A stretch of DNA of 62,826 nucleotides, taken from assembly GCA_947478785.1 (NCBI GenBank), contig CANJXI010000010.1, positions 1 to 62,826 of the forward strand, read 5' to 3'. Below, piece after piece: positions 7,654-16,774 of the stretch. The DNA is from Caulobacteraceae bacterium (GTDB taxonomy: Bacteria > Pseudomonadota > Alphaproteobacteria > Caulobacterales > Caulobacteraceae). The notes beneath the pieces are model-generated. The model had not been told where the DNA came from and made no database searches. It worked only from the letters and a program-made list of their open reading frames with translations. Within the stretch, counting starts at the first letter, position 1. Every line of letters begins with the position of its first letter. Position numbers and translations under genes: made by a program.

Positions 7654-8651
7654 GCCATCCACGCCGGGGCCGGCAGGCCGCGCTCCTGGAGGAACGCCGG
7701 GTTGTAGATCTTCGACTGGTAGCGCTGGCCGTGGTCGCAAAGCACGGTGACGATCGTCTTGCCTGGTCCCAGGTCTCTCGCCATGCGGATGGCGCCGGCG
7801 ACGTTGATCCCGGTCGATCCGCCCATCACCAGCCCCTCGTGCTCGACCAGGTCGTAGATCGCCAGCAGCATTTCCTCGTCGGAGATCCGGTAGGCGCGGT
7901 CGACGGTCATGCCTTCCAGGTTGGCGGTGATCCGCCCTTGGCCGATGCCCTCGCTTATCGAGGTCCCCTCGGCCTTCAGCTCGCCGTCTGTGTACCAGGA
8001 ATAGAGCGACGCCCCGTGCGGATCGGCCAGGCCGATGGCGACGCCCGGGTTCTTCGCTCTAAGCGCCAGGGCCACCCCCGCCAGCGTGCCGCCGGAGCCG
8101 ACCGCGCTGATGAAGCCGTCCACCCGCCCGCCGGTCTGGGCCCAGATCTCCGGGCCGGTGCCGATCACGTGCGCCTCGCGGTTGGCGACGTTGTCGAACT
8201 GGTTGGCCCAGATCGCGCCGCCGGGCTCGCTGGCGTCAAGGTCCTGGGCCAGGCGGCCGGAATACTTCACGTAGTTCATTTCGTTGGAATAGGGGACGGC
8301 GTCCACCTCGACGAGCTCGGCCCCATAGAGCCGGATGGCGTCCTTCTTCTCCTGGCTCTGGGTGCGGGGGATGACGATGGTGCACCGGTAGCCCAGCGCC
8401 TTGCCGACCATCGCCAGGCCGATGCCGGTGTTGCCGGCCGTGCCCTCGACGATCCGCCCGCCGGGCCTGAGCAGGCCCTTGGCCTCGGCGTCGCGGACCA
8501 TGAACAGGGCCGCGCGGTCCTTCACCGACTGGCCGGGGTTCATGAACTCGGCCTTGGCGAGGATCTCGCAGCCGGTCTGCGCGCTCGCGCGGTTCAGCCG
8601 GATGAGCGGGGTGTTCCCGATGGCGTCCAGGACGCTTCGCGCGATGGTCAT
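7650..8651 (-). CDS. Cysteine synthase A-like PLP enzyme
   Basis: 333 residues. Predicted O-acetylserine sulfhydrylase, making cysteine from O-acetylserine and sulfide. The PLP lysine lies in NPGQSVKDRAA (K44), the phosphate loop is GSGGTLAG, and the substrate loop reads EGTAGNTG instead of the usual TSGNTG of CysK. The C-terminus has the extra NPAFLQERG tail seen in a subgroup of proteobacterial cysteine synthases. The substituted loop leaves room for a related beta-replacement activity. First gene of a run that continues into the sulfurtransferase, metC-like and kinase genes. Confidence 0.88.
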   Translation of the reverse strand: MTIARSVLDAIGNTPLIRLNRASAQTGCEILAKAEFMNPGQSVKDRAALFMVRDAEAKGLLRPGGRIVEGTAGNTGIGLAMVGKALGYRCTIVIPRTQSQEKKDAIRLYGAELVEVDAVPYSNEMNYVKYSGRLAQDLDASEPGGAIWANQFDNVANREAHVIGTGPEIWAQTGGRVDGFISAVGSGGTLAGVALALRAKNPGVAIGLADPHGASLYSWYTDGELKAEGTSISEGIGQGRITANLEGMTVDRAYRISDEEMLLAIYDLVEHEGLVMGGSTGINVAGAIRMARDLGPGKTIVTVLCDHGQRYQSKIYNPAFLQERGLPAPAWMA

Positions 8652-8695
8652 GCCCGCTACTTAATCGCCGGACCGGGCCAGCAACAGGGGCGACA

Positions 8696-9952
8696 TCACG
8701 CCTTGGCGAGCGAGAGCTGCACCACATTGGTCCGCTCGGTCCGGAAGCCCGCCTCGCAGTAGCTGAGGTAGAACTTCCAGAGCTTGCGGAAGCGTTCGTC
8801 GAAGCCCAGCGCGCGGATCTCGTTCCAGGCCGCGTCGAAGCTGCGGTGCCAGGCGGCCAGGGTCTCGGCGTAGTCCTGCCCGAACCGCGTGATCCCCGTC
8901 CAGCCCAGGCCCGCCCGGTCGGTGACCAGCTTCAGGCGCTCCTCGGACGGCAGCATGCCGCCGGGGAAGATGTACTTCTGGATGAAGTCGGCGCGGCTCC
9001 GGTATTCCTCGAAGTCCTGGTCGCGGATGGTGATGACCTGCAGGCCGGCGCGCCCGCCGGACTTCAGGCTCCCCTGGATCTTGTCGAAATAGGCCGGCCA
9101 GTATTTCTCGCCCACCGCCTCGAACATCTCGATGGAGGCCACGCGGTCGAACTGGCCCTCCACGTCGCGGTAGTCGACGAATCGGATGTCTGCCTTGTCG
9201 TTGAGGCCCTGGGCGAACATCCGATCCCTGGCGAACTTGTACTGTTCCTCGGAGATGGTGATGGCGGTGACCCGCGCGCCCACCTCGCGGGCCGCGAACT
9301 CGGCGAAACCGCCCCAGCCACAGCCGATCTCCAGCACGCTCTGGCCGGACTGCAGGCCCATGCCCTGGGCGAGCGCGCGGTATTTCGCGGTCTGCGCGGC
9401 TTCCAGCGGCTGGCCGGGCGTCTCGTAGCGGGCCGAGGAGTAGGTCATCGTCGGGTCGAGCCAGCGCTCGTAGAAGGCGTTGCCGAGGTCGTAGTGGGCG
9501 TGGATGTTCTTGCGCGCGCCGGTGCGGGAATTGCCGCGCAGGGCGTGGGTGATGCGGTTGAACGTCCAGGTCAGCGGATTGCCCATCGTCACCTGGTGCA
9601 GCCGGTGCCAGTTGGCCGCGAAGACGCTGAGCAGGTCCGGCAGGTCCGGGGTGTCCCATTCGCCGGCCATGTAGCCCTCGGCGAATCCGATGTCGCCGGT
9701 GGCCAGCGCGCGGCGCATGAAGCGGAAATCGTGCACGATCAGGCGCGCGTCCGGGCCGGGCTGGTTCGAGGAGACGTGCATCTCGTGCCCCGAAGGCAGC
9801 ACGAAGGTGATCGAGCCCAGGGTCCAGTTCCGGGCGATGATCCGGAGCGCGACGCGGAAGGCCAGCGGCGCGTCGGCAAGCTGGGGCAGGCGGTGGAACC
9901 GCCGCCCGTCCACGGCAAGCTCCGCCAGAGGCGTTTCCTGGGCCACGCTCAT
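8696..9952 (-). CDS. cfa: Cyclopropane-fatty-acyl-phospholipid synthase
   Basis: 418 residues from the ATG at 9952, which has an AGGGGAAG ribosome binding site; upstream in-frame codons lack one. It transfers a methylene group from S-adenosylmethionine to unsaturated acyl chains of membrane phospholipids. The SAM-binding motif is VLEIGCGWGGFAEFA, preceded by HYDLGNAFYERWLDPTMTYS and followed by SIEMFEAVGEKYW and QKYIFPGGMLPS, all hallmarks of the CFA/MMA synthase family. Cytoplasmic, peripheral membrane. It stands apart from cysK by 44 bp on the same strand. Confidence 0.93.
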   Translation of the reverse strand: MSVAQETPLAELAVDGRRFHRLPQLADAPLAFRVALRIIARNWTLGSITFVLPSGHEMHVSSNQPGPDARLIVHDFRFMRRALATGDIGFAEGYMAGEWDTPDLPDLLSVFAANWHRLHQVTMGNPLTWTFNRITHALRGNSRTGARKNIHAHYDLGNAFYERWLDPTMTYSSARYETPGQPLEAAQTAKYRALAQGMGLQSGQSVLEIGCGWGGFAEFAAREVGARVTAITISEEQYKFARDRMFAQGLNDKADIRFVDYRDVEGQFDRVASIEMFEAVGEKYWPAYFDKIQGSLKSGGRAGLQVITIRDQDFEEYRSRADFIQKYIFPGGMLPSEERLKLVTDRAGLGWTGITRFGQDYAETLAAWHRSFDAAWNEIRALGFDERFRKLWKFYLSYCEAGFRTERTNVVQLSLAKA

Positions 9953-10124
9953 ACTCAGACTTCCCCTGTCCCCAACATTGAACATACCACCGATCCAGGG
10001 CCCGGCGACAAGGCGCCGGGAAGATAGGATTACGGTCGGCGCGCCCGCTTGGACGCGGCATTTACGCTTGTGAACCCTTGCACCGCGCGCCACTTAGCCC
10101 TCTGACGAGAACCGGACCAGCACC

Positions 10125-10982
10125 TTGACCGAGCCCAACGCTGTCATCGCGATATCCACCGGCGCGGGGCCCGCCGTGCGCATCGGCAACGCCGAGCGGC
10201 TGTCGGTGATCGCCGGCCCCTGCCAGCTGGAAAGCCGCCAGCACGCGCTGGAGACCGCCCACGCCCTCAAGGAGATCGCGGCCCGACTGGGCATCGGCCT
10301 GATCTACAAGACCTCCTTCGACAAGGCCAACCGCACCTCCGTGAACACCGCCCGCGGCATAGGGCTCAGCGAGGCGCTGCCGATCTTCGCCGAGATCCGC
10401 GAGGTCACCGGCCTGCCGACCCTGACCGACGTCCACGAGATCGACCAGTGCGCCGAGGCCGCCCAGGCGGTCGATGTGCTGCAGATCCCGGCCTTCCTCT
10501 GCCGCCAGACCGACCTGCTGCTGGCCGCCGGCCGGACCGGCAAGGCCGTCAACGTCAAGAAGGGCCAGTTCCTCGCGCCCTGGGACATGCAGAACGTCGT
10601 GGCCAAGGTGCTCTCCACCGGCAATCCCAACGTCATGGCCTGCGAGCGCGGGGCCTCCTTCGGCTACAACACCCTGGTTTCCGACATGCGGGCGCTGCCG
10701 ATCCTGGCGGAGATCGGCTGTCCGGTGGTCTTCGACGCCACCCATTCCGTGCAGCAGCCCGGCGGGCAGGGCGCCACCTCGGGCGGCCAGCGCGAGTATG
10801 TTCCGGTGCTGGCGCGGGCCGCGGTGGCGGTCGGCGTCGCGGCGGTGTTCCTGGAGACCCATCCCGATCCGGACAATGCCCCATCCGACGGGCCGAACAT
10901 GGTGCCCTTGAGCCAGTTCGAAGGCCTGGTGGCCGAGCTCCTCGAATTCGACGCCCTAGCCAAGCGCCTCCGGGCCGCTTGA
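10125..10982 (+). CDS. kdsA: 3-deoxy-8-phosphooctulonate synthase (KDO-8-P synthase)
   Basis: 285 residues from a TTG start. Condenses phosphoenolpyruvate with arabinose 5-phosphate to give KDO 8-phosphate for lipopolysaccharide. Motifs include [48 protein letters not shown] and [12 protein letters not shown] cysteine at residue 33 occupies the place of the metal-binding Cys of Aquifex-type enzymes (Asn in the E. coli enzyme), which suggests the metal-dependent class. It is followed at 32 bp by hldE, so the first three genes of this strand supply both KDO and heptose to the LPS inner core. Confidence 0.95.
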   Translation: MTEPNAVIAISTGAGPAVRIGNAERLSVIAGPCQLESRQHALETAHALKEIAARLGIGLIYKTSFDKANRTSVNTARGIGLSEALPIFAEIREVTGLPTLTDVHEIDQCAEAAQAVDVLQIPAFLCRQTDLLLAAGRTGKAVNVKKGQFLAPWDMQNVVAKVLSTGNPNVMACERGASFGYNTLVSDMRALPILAEIGCPVVFDATHSVQQPGGQGATSGGQREYVPVLARAAVAVGVAAVFLETHPDPDNAPSDGPNMVPLSQFEGLVAELLEFDALAKRLRAA

Positions 10983-11014
10983 CCCCGGCATCGACGCGCC
11001 GCACACCGCTTCCC

Positions 11015-12487
11015 ATGGATCTTTCCGCGCTCCAGCACCTCCTGGGCCTGGCGCCTGGCACGCGCGTCGCCTGTGTCGGCGACCTGATGGTCGACCGCTA
11101 CGTCTATGGCGAGGTAAGCCGCGTCTCGCCTGAGGCGCCGGTCCCGGTGCTCGCCCGCTCGCGCGAGCTGATGATGCTGGGCGCCTCCGGCAACGTGGCG
11201 CGCAATGTCGCGGCGCTGGGCGGCGAGGTGTCGCTGGTCGGCCTGATCGGCGGCGACGCCGAGGGCCATGAGGCCATGCGCCTGGTCGGCGAGGAGACCG
11301 GCGTAGAGGGCTATCTGGTCACGGACCCCGAACGGCCGACGACGCTGAAGACCCGCTTCGTGTCCGGCGGCCAGCAGTTGCTGCGCGTCGATCTGGAGAC
11401 CAACGCCCCGGTCACCGGCGACGTCGAGCAACGCCTGGTCCGCACCATCCGCGACGCGGCCAAGGGCGCCGGCGCCATCCTGCTGTCGGACTACGGCAAG
11501 GGGGTGGTCACCGAGGCGGTGATCGCCGTCTGCCGCGAGGCCGCCGCCGAGTCAGGCGGCCGGCTGGTGGTGGATTCCAAGGCGCGCTCCTTCGCCCGCT
11601 ACGGCCCCGTCGACCTGATCAAGCCCAACGCCGCCGAGCTGGCCAACGCCACCGACATGGCGACCGAGACCGACGAGCAGATCGAGCAGGCGCTGGCGCG
11701 CGCGCTGCAGCTCTGGGAAGCTCGCGCGATCCTGGTGACCCGCGCGGCCAAGGGCATCTCGCTGGCCGTGCGCGGCGAGCCCGTCCGCCATTTCCCGACG
11801 GCCGCGCGCGAGGTGTTCGACGCTTCGGGGGCGGGCGACACGACCTTGGCGGCGCTGGGCCTCGCCCTGGCCGCCGACGCGCGGATCGAGGACGCCATCG
11901 CCTTCGCCCAGCTCGCCTCGGGCGTGGCGGTCGGCAAGATCGGCACCGCGACGGTCTCGCCGGACGAACTGGTGGAAGCCGCCATCTCCGCGCACCTGGC
12001 GCCGGCCGAGGCCAAGGTCGCCACCGCCCAGCGCATGGTCGACGAGGTCGCCCGCTGGCGCGCCAAGGGCCTGCGCATCGGCTTCACCAACGGCTGCTTC
12101 GACATCCTGCACAAGGGCCACGTGGCCTACCTCAGTCAGGCGCGGGCCTGGTGCGACCGGCTGATCGTCGGCCTCAACTCCGACGACTCCGTCCGCGCCC
12201 TGAAGGGCGAGGGCCGTCCCGTCAACGACCTGGAATCCCGGGCCCTGGTGCTCGCCGGCCTGGGCGGGGTGGACCTGGTCGTGCCGTTCGGGGAGGCGAC
12301 GCCGGTCAAGCTGATCGAGGCCGCGCGGCCAGACGTCCTGATCAAGGGGGCCGACTATTCCGAGGACCAGGTGGTGGGCGGCGACCTGGTCAAGTCCTGG
12401 GGCGGCGAGGTCAAGCTGGCCCCGATCGTCGAAGGCTATTCCACCACCGCCGCTATCGCCCGCATGGCCAGGAAGGCGCCCGCATGA
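11015..12487 (+). CDS. hldE: Bifunctional heptose 7-phosphate kinase / heptose 1-phosphate adenylyltransferase
   Basis: 490 residues, normal for HldE. The N-terminal PfkB-type kinase domain (about 1-325) carries VGDLMVDRYVYGEVSRVSPEAPVPV, LSDYGKG and the catalytic DASGAGDTT. The C-terminal nucleotidyltransferase domain (about 345-490) has TNGCFDILHKGHVAYL with the HxGH-type motif. Together they turn D-glycero-D-manno-heptose 7-phosphate into the ADP-heptose precursor (with GmhB, not in this window). The ATG at 11015 is the first sensible start; upstream in-frame sequence overlaps kdsA in another frame. The stop overlaps the hldD start as ATGA. Confidence 0.95.
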   Translation: MDLSALQHLLGLAPGTRVACVGDLMVDRYVYGEVSRVSPEAPVPVLARSRELMMLGASGNVARNVAALGGEVSLVGLIGGDAEGHEAMRLVGEETGVEGYLVTDPERPTTLKTRFVSGGQQLLRVDLETNAPVTGDVEQRLVRTIRDAAKGAGAILLSDYGKGVVTEAVIAVCREAAAESGGRLVVDSKARSFARYGPVDLIKPNAAELANATDMATETDEQIEQALARALQLWEARAILVTRAAKGISLAVRGEPVRHFPTAAREVFDASGAGDTTLAALGLALAADARIEDAIAFAQLASGVAVGKIGTATVSPDELVEAAISAHLAPAEAKVATAQRMVDEVARWRAKGLRIGFTNGCFDILHKGHVAYLSQARAWCDRLIVGLNSDDSVRALKGEGRPVNDLESRALVLAGLGGVDLVVPFGEATPVKLIEAARPDVLIKGADYSEDQVVGGDLVKSWGGEVKLAPIVEGYSTTAAIARMARKAPA

Positions 12488-13488
12488 CCCAGCGCAGGAT
12501 CGCCTTCGTCACCGGCGGCGCCGGATTCATCGGCTCCAACATCGTGGCCCGGCTGGCCGAGGACCGCACCCTCGACGTGGTCGTCTGCGACCGCCTGCAC
12601 GAGGCCGAGCTGGGCAAGTGGCGGAACATCGCCAAGCACCCGATCGGCGACTTCGTGGCGCCGGAAGACATGATGGAGTGGCTGGAGAAGCGCTGGCGCG
12701 ACATAGAGATCGTGGTGCACATGGCCGCGGTGTCGTCCACCACCGAGCCGGACGCCGACAAGATCGTACAGTCCAACTTCATGCTGTCGCGCGACCTGTT
12801 CCGCTGGTGCGCCGACCGCCAGCGCCGGCTGATCTACGCTTCTTCGGCGGCGACCTACGGGGACGGGACCCACGGCTTCGACGACGACAACGACTACGAG
12901 GCCCTGGCGGCGCTTCGGCCGCTCAACACCTACGGCTGGTCGAAGGCGCTGTTCGACCTCTTCGCCAAGCGGCAGGCGCTGCGCGACTACGCGCCCCCGC
13001 AATGGGTTGGCCTGAAGTTCTTCAACGTCTACGGGCCCAACGAAGAGCACAAGCACTCGATGAAGTCGGTGGCCTCGCAGATCTGGCCGCACGTCCGCGA
13101 CGGTCACGCCGTGCAGCTCTTCAAGAGCTATCGCGAGGATATTCCCGACGGCGGCCAGAAGCGCGACTTCGTCTATGTGCGCGACGCCGCCGACGTCACC
13201 CGCTGGCTGCTGGAGAATCCTCAGGTCAACGGCGTCTATAACCTGGGCTCCGGCCAGGCGCGGAGCTTCGAGGACATGGCGCGCGCGGTGTTCCGCGCCG
13301 CCGGCAAGAACGCCCAGATCGACTACACGCCCATGCCGCCAGCCATCCGCGACAAGTACCAGTACTTCACCGAGGCGAGGATGGAGCGCCTGCGGGCCGC
13401 CGGCTACGCCACGCCCGCCACGCCGCTGGAGGAGGGGATCGCCGACTATGTCGGGCGCTACCTCAGCCAGCCCGACCCCAACCGCTGA
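12484..13488 (+). CDS. hldD: ADP-glyceromanno-heptose 6-epimerase
   Basis: 334 residues. Short-chain dehydrogenase-like epimerase that converts ADP-D-glycero- to ADP-L-glycero-D-manno-heptose, using tightly bound NADP. The Rossmann motif is VTGGAGFIGSNIV, the catalytic tyrosine and lysine lie in NTYGWSK, and family motifs FFNVYGPNEEHK, KRDFVYVRDAADV and YNLGSGQARSF are all present. It overlaps hldE by 4 nt, so the two steps of ADP-heptose synthesis are translationally coupled. Confidence 0.95.
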   Translation: MTQRRIAFVTGGAGFIGSNIVARLAEDRTLDVVVCDRLHEAELGKWRNIAKHPIGDFVAPEDMMEWLEKRWRDIEIVVHMAAVSSTTEPDADKIVQSNFMLSRDLFRWCADRQRRLIYASSAATYGDGTHGFDDDNDYEALAALRPLNTYGWSKALFDLFAKRQALRDYAPPQWVGLKFFNVYGPNEEHKHSMKSVASQIWPHVRDGHAVQLFKSYREDIPDGGQKRDFVYVRDAADVTRWLLENPQVNGVYNLGSGQARSFEDMARAVFRAAGKNAQIDYTPMPPAIRDKYQYFTEARMERLRAAGYATPATPLEEGIADYVGRYLSQPDPNR

Positions 13489-13490
13489 CT

Positions 13491-14591
13491 ATGACCCGGG
13501 CCCCGTCGCGAAGCGCGCGGTGGCTTGTGCTGTTCGTCGTGACGGTCGCGGCCGTCCTGGGCGTGGCGGTCGCCGCCTTCTGGGGTGACCTCGCGCGCTT
13601 CGCCCTGGACCCGAAAACGCCCTACCAGATCTACAAGCCGCCCTCCGAGCCCGACTACGGCAAGCGGATGAGCTGGGCGCTGATGCCGACCGATCCGCGG
13701 GCCAGGCCCGGCGATCCGCCGGCCGACGTGTTCTTCGTGGCCCCCACGACCTATGACGGCGGCCGGGACTGGAACGCGCCGATCAACGAGGCCAGGGCGG
13801 ACCGGCTGTTCCGCAAGGTGATCGCGCCCAACTACGCCGGCCCTTTCGTCCGGGTGGGGCGGATCTTCGCGCCGCGCTACAGGCAGGCCAGCCTCTACAC
13901 CCTGCTGACCCTGCGCGAAGACGCCCGCGAGGCCCGGGCCTTCGCCTATCGCGATGTGGCCCATGCGTTCCGCTACTACCTCGATCACTACAACGCCGGC
14001 CGTCCGTTCGTCATCGTGGGGGTGGAGCAGGGCGGAACCCTGGCCGCGCGCCTGTTGGCCGATGAGGTGGCCCCCGACGCCGACCTGCGGGCCCGGCTGG
14101 CCGTGGCCTACCTGGCCGCCACGGTAGTGCCGGCAGACAGGCCGCCGATCCCGCCCTGCGTGCAGCGCGGCCAGACGGGCTGCCTGGCGGCCTGGGCCGC
14201 GGTCTCCGACGGCGACCTGGAGATCACCCAGGCGATCCTCGACCGGGCCCTGGTCTGGAACGGGCCGGTGCTGGAGAACCTCGGGCGCCGGCCCGCCCTG
14301 TGCTTCAATCCCCTCCTGGGCGCGGTCAGCGACCAGCCGGCGCCGGCCCGCCTGCATCAGGGCGCCGCCAACGCCACGGACCTGGAGTGGGGCGCGAGGC
14401 CCGCGTTCATGGCCCGCCAGGTCTCCGCGCGATGCCAGGGCGGCCTGCTGCACGTCTCGACCGCCAAGTCGGCGTCGCTGAAACCCTCCGGCAGCTGGAC
14501 GGCGCGCCGCCGCGTCCCCGGCTACAACCTCTTCTACCTCGATATCGAAACCGACGCGCTCGCCCGCGTTTCGGCGATGGCCGGCCGCTAA
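13491..14591 (+). CDS. DUF3089 alpha/beta-hydrolase-like protein lacking the nucleophile serine
   Basis: 366 residues. One N-terminal membrane anchor (about 10-30, LVLFVVTVAAVLGVAVAAF) precedes a DUF3089 domain, recognisable from ADVFFVAPTTYDGG, NAPINEA, AFRYYLDHYN and CFNPLL. In members I know, the nucleophile elbow reads GHSQG; here it is VGVEQGG, so a glutamate replaces the serine. The C-terminal block GYNLFYLDIETD also lacks an evident catalytic histidine. The fold is probably kept while hydrolase activity is lost or altered. It starts 2 bp after hldD and is likely in the same operon, pointing to a cell-envelope role. Its stop overlaps that of convergent recG by 4 nt. Confidence 0.8.
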   Translation: MTRAPSRSARWLVLFVVTVAAVLGVAVAAFWGDLARFALDPKTPYQIYKPPSEPDYGKRMSWALMPTDPRARPGDPPADVFFVAPTTYDGGRDWNAPINEARADRLFRKVIAPNYAGPFVRVGRIFAPRYRQASLYTLLTLREDAREARAFAYRDVAHAFRYYLDHYNAGRPFVIVGVEQGGTLAARLLADEVAPDADLRARLAVAYLAATVVPADRPPIPPCVQRGQTGCLAAWAAVSDGDLEITQAILDRALVWNGPVLENLGRRPALCFNPLLGAVSDQPAPARLHQGAANATDLEWGARPAFMARQVSARCQGGLLHVSTAKSASLKPSGSWTARRRVPGYNLFYLDIETDALARVSAMAGR

Positions 14592-16663
14592 CCCGCGTCC
14601 CGCAACCCTAGACCCGCCTTCCAGTCGAACAGCTCCTCCAGAACCCGCAGCGCCTTGCCGCGCTCGCTCGTCAGCTCCGGATCGCGCCCGACGATCAGCC
14701 GCGCGTCGTCGCCGGCGGCCGCGATCAGGTCGCGGTGCGTGAAGGGATCGGCGAAGACGTAGTCGGGAAAGCCCGACTGCTTGAGGCCCAGCGCGTCGCC
14801 GCCGCCGCGCAGTTCCAGGTCGGTCTCGGCGATCAGGAACCCGTCATCGGTGCGCCGCAGGATATCCAGCCGCTTCTGGGCGGTCTCCGACAGGGGCGGA
14901 TCGTAGAGCAGGACGCAGGCGCTCTCCTGCCGGCCCCGGCCGACCCGGCCGCGCAGCTGGTGCAGCTGGGCCAACCCGAACCGCTCGGCCTGCTCGATGA
15001 TCATGATGGTGGCGTTGGGCACGTTGACGCCGACTTCCACCACCGTGGTGGCCACCAGCACCGACAGCCGCCCGTCGGCGAACTCGGCCATCACCGTATC
15101 CTTGGCCCCGGCGGCCATCTTGCCGTGGATCAGGCCGACGCTGGGGCCGATGGTCTCCTTCAGCTCCATTGCGCGGGTCTCGGCGGCCTTCAGGTCGACC
15201 AGTTCCGACTCCGAGACCATCGGGCAGATCCAGAAGGCCTGGGCGCCGCCGGCCACGGCGTCGCGCAGGCGGGCCTCCACCTCGTTGATCCGGGTCATCG
15301 GCGCGGCGCGGGTGGCGACCGGCGTGCGGCCCGGCGGCTTCTCGTCGATGCGGCTGACGTCGAGGTCGCCGTAGACCGTGAGCTCCAGGGTGCGCGGGAT
15401 CGGCGTGGCCGACATCGCCAGCATGTGGGTTGCCCAGCCCTTGGTCTGCAGCCGCTGGCGGTCGTTGACCCCGAACCTATGCTGCTCGTCGATCACCGCG
15501 AGCTGCAGTTGATGGAACGCCACGTCGTCCTGGAAGAGCGCATGGGTGCCCACCGCGACCTTCACGGCGCCTGACGCCAGCGCCCGCAGCTTGTCGGCCC
15601 GGCCCGCGCCCTTGTCGCGGCCGGTCAGCAGGATCACGCCCACGCCGTGGGCGGTGAGGGGGCCGGCGATCGTCTCGTAGTGCTGGCGGGCGAGGATTTC
15701 GGTGGGCGCCATCAGCGCGCTCTGCCCGCCGCCCACCGCCACGTCGGCCATGGCGCACATGGCCACCACGGTCTTGCCGGAACCCACGTCGCCCTGGATC
15801 AGGCGGCTCATCCGCTCGCCGGCGGCCAGGTCGGCACGGATTTCGCCCAGCGACCGTTCCTGCGCCCCGGTGAAGGCGAAAGGCAGGTCGGCCCGGATCG
15901 CAGCCGCGACTTCGCTCGGCGCGATTTTCGCGGCGGGCTCCTTGCGGCGTTCGGCCTTGCGCTGGGCCATGGCCAGTTGCTGGGCCAGCAGTTCGTCATA
16001 GGCCAGGCGGCGCATGTGCGGCGCCAGCGGCGAGAGGTCCCCGTCGCCTTCCGGCGCATGCAGGCGGGCCAGCGCCTCGCGCCAGCTTGGGAACCGTTCG
16101 CGCGCCAGCCAGGCCGGATCCTGCCATTCGGGCAGGGCGGGCGTCCGCTCCAGGGCCTCCGCGGCGAACCCGCGAACCCGGCGCGGCGGTAACCCCTCGG
16201 TGGCCGGATAGACCGCCTCGATCTGCGGAATCTCGTCGGCCTTGTCCGGGGCGACCATGTAGTCGGGGTGGACCATCTGGCGGCCAAAGGCGCGATCCTC
16301 CACCTTGCCGGAGATGATCCGCCGGGCTCCCACCGGATGGCGCTTTTCGATCTGGTCGCCGAAGCGGCCGAAGAACACCAACGTCATGAAGCCGGTGGGG
16401 TCCGACACCCGCATGCGCAGGGGCTGGGCCGAACCGCGCGGCCGCTGGATGTCGTCGATGGCCACCTCGAAGGTCATCACCTGCCCGTCCAGGGACGCCG
16501 AAAGCATGGCCGGTGTCCGCACGATCACCGAGTGCGGCTTGAGGAACGCCACGTCGCGCACGACCGGGCCCGCCAGCCGCTGCAGCAGCGGGGCCACGCG
16601 CGGGCCCACCCCCTTCAGCGAGGTGACGGGCGCATAGAGCGGGAACAGGATCTCCGGCCGCAT
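14588..16663 (-). CDS. recG: ATP-dependent DNA helicase RecG
   Basis: 691 residues, the usual RecG length, starting at MRPEILFPLYAPVTSLKGVGP. RecG reverses stalled replication forks and branch-migrates Holliday junctions. The N-terminal wedge domain has an OB fold (about 60-150); the helicase core has Walker A GDVGSGKT, DEQHRFG (DEQH box), SATPIPRTL, and the C-terminal HQLRGRVGRGRQ with the RecG-specific RGGGDALGLKQSG. A longer open frame upstream of 16663 overlaps the divergent lipoprotein gene and was excluded. Confidence 0.96.
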   Translation of the reverse strand: MRPEILFPLYAPVTSLKGVGPRVAPLLQRLAGPVVRDVAFLKPHSVIVRTPAMLSASLDGQVMTFEVAIDDIQRPRGSAQPLRMRVSDPTGFMTLVFFGRFGDQIEKRHPVGARRIISGKVEDRAFGRQMVHPDYMVAPDKADEIPQIEAVYPATEGLPPRRVRGFAAEALERTPALPEWQDPAWLARERFPSWREALARLHAPEGDGDLSPLAPHMRRLAYDELLAQQLAMAQRKAERRKEPAAKIAPSEVAAAIRADLPFAFTGAQERSLGEIRADLAAGERMSRLIQGDVGSGKTVVAMCAMADVAVGGGQSALMAPTEILARQHYETIAGPLTAHGVGVILLTGRDKGAGRADKLRALASGAVKVAVGTHALFQDDVAFHQLQLAVIDEQHRFGVNDRQRLQTKGWATHMLAMSATPIPRTLELTVYGDLDVSRIDEKPPGRTPVATRAAPMTRINEVEARLRDAVAGGAQAFWICPMVSESELVDLKAAETRAMELKETIGPSVGLIHGKMAAGAKDTVMAEFADGRLSVLVATTVVEVGVNVPNATIMIIEQAERFGLAQLHQLRGRVGRGRQESACVLLYDPPLSETAQKRLDILRRTDDGFLIAETDLELRGGGDALGLKQSGFPDYVFADPFTHRDLIAAAGDDARLIVGRDPELTSERGKALRVLEELFDWKAGLGLRDAG

Positions 16664-16774
16664 TTCGCGGGGATGGCCATTGCGAAACGCATCCCGTGTC
16701 AAGCTCCCAAAGCTGAAGCTGGTGCGCGGGGGCGGACTTGGCGCTATGGTCGCGCCGCACAGAAGAGGACTCAC

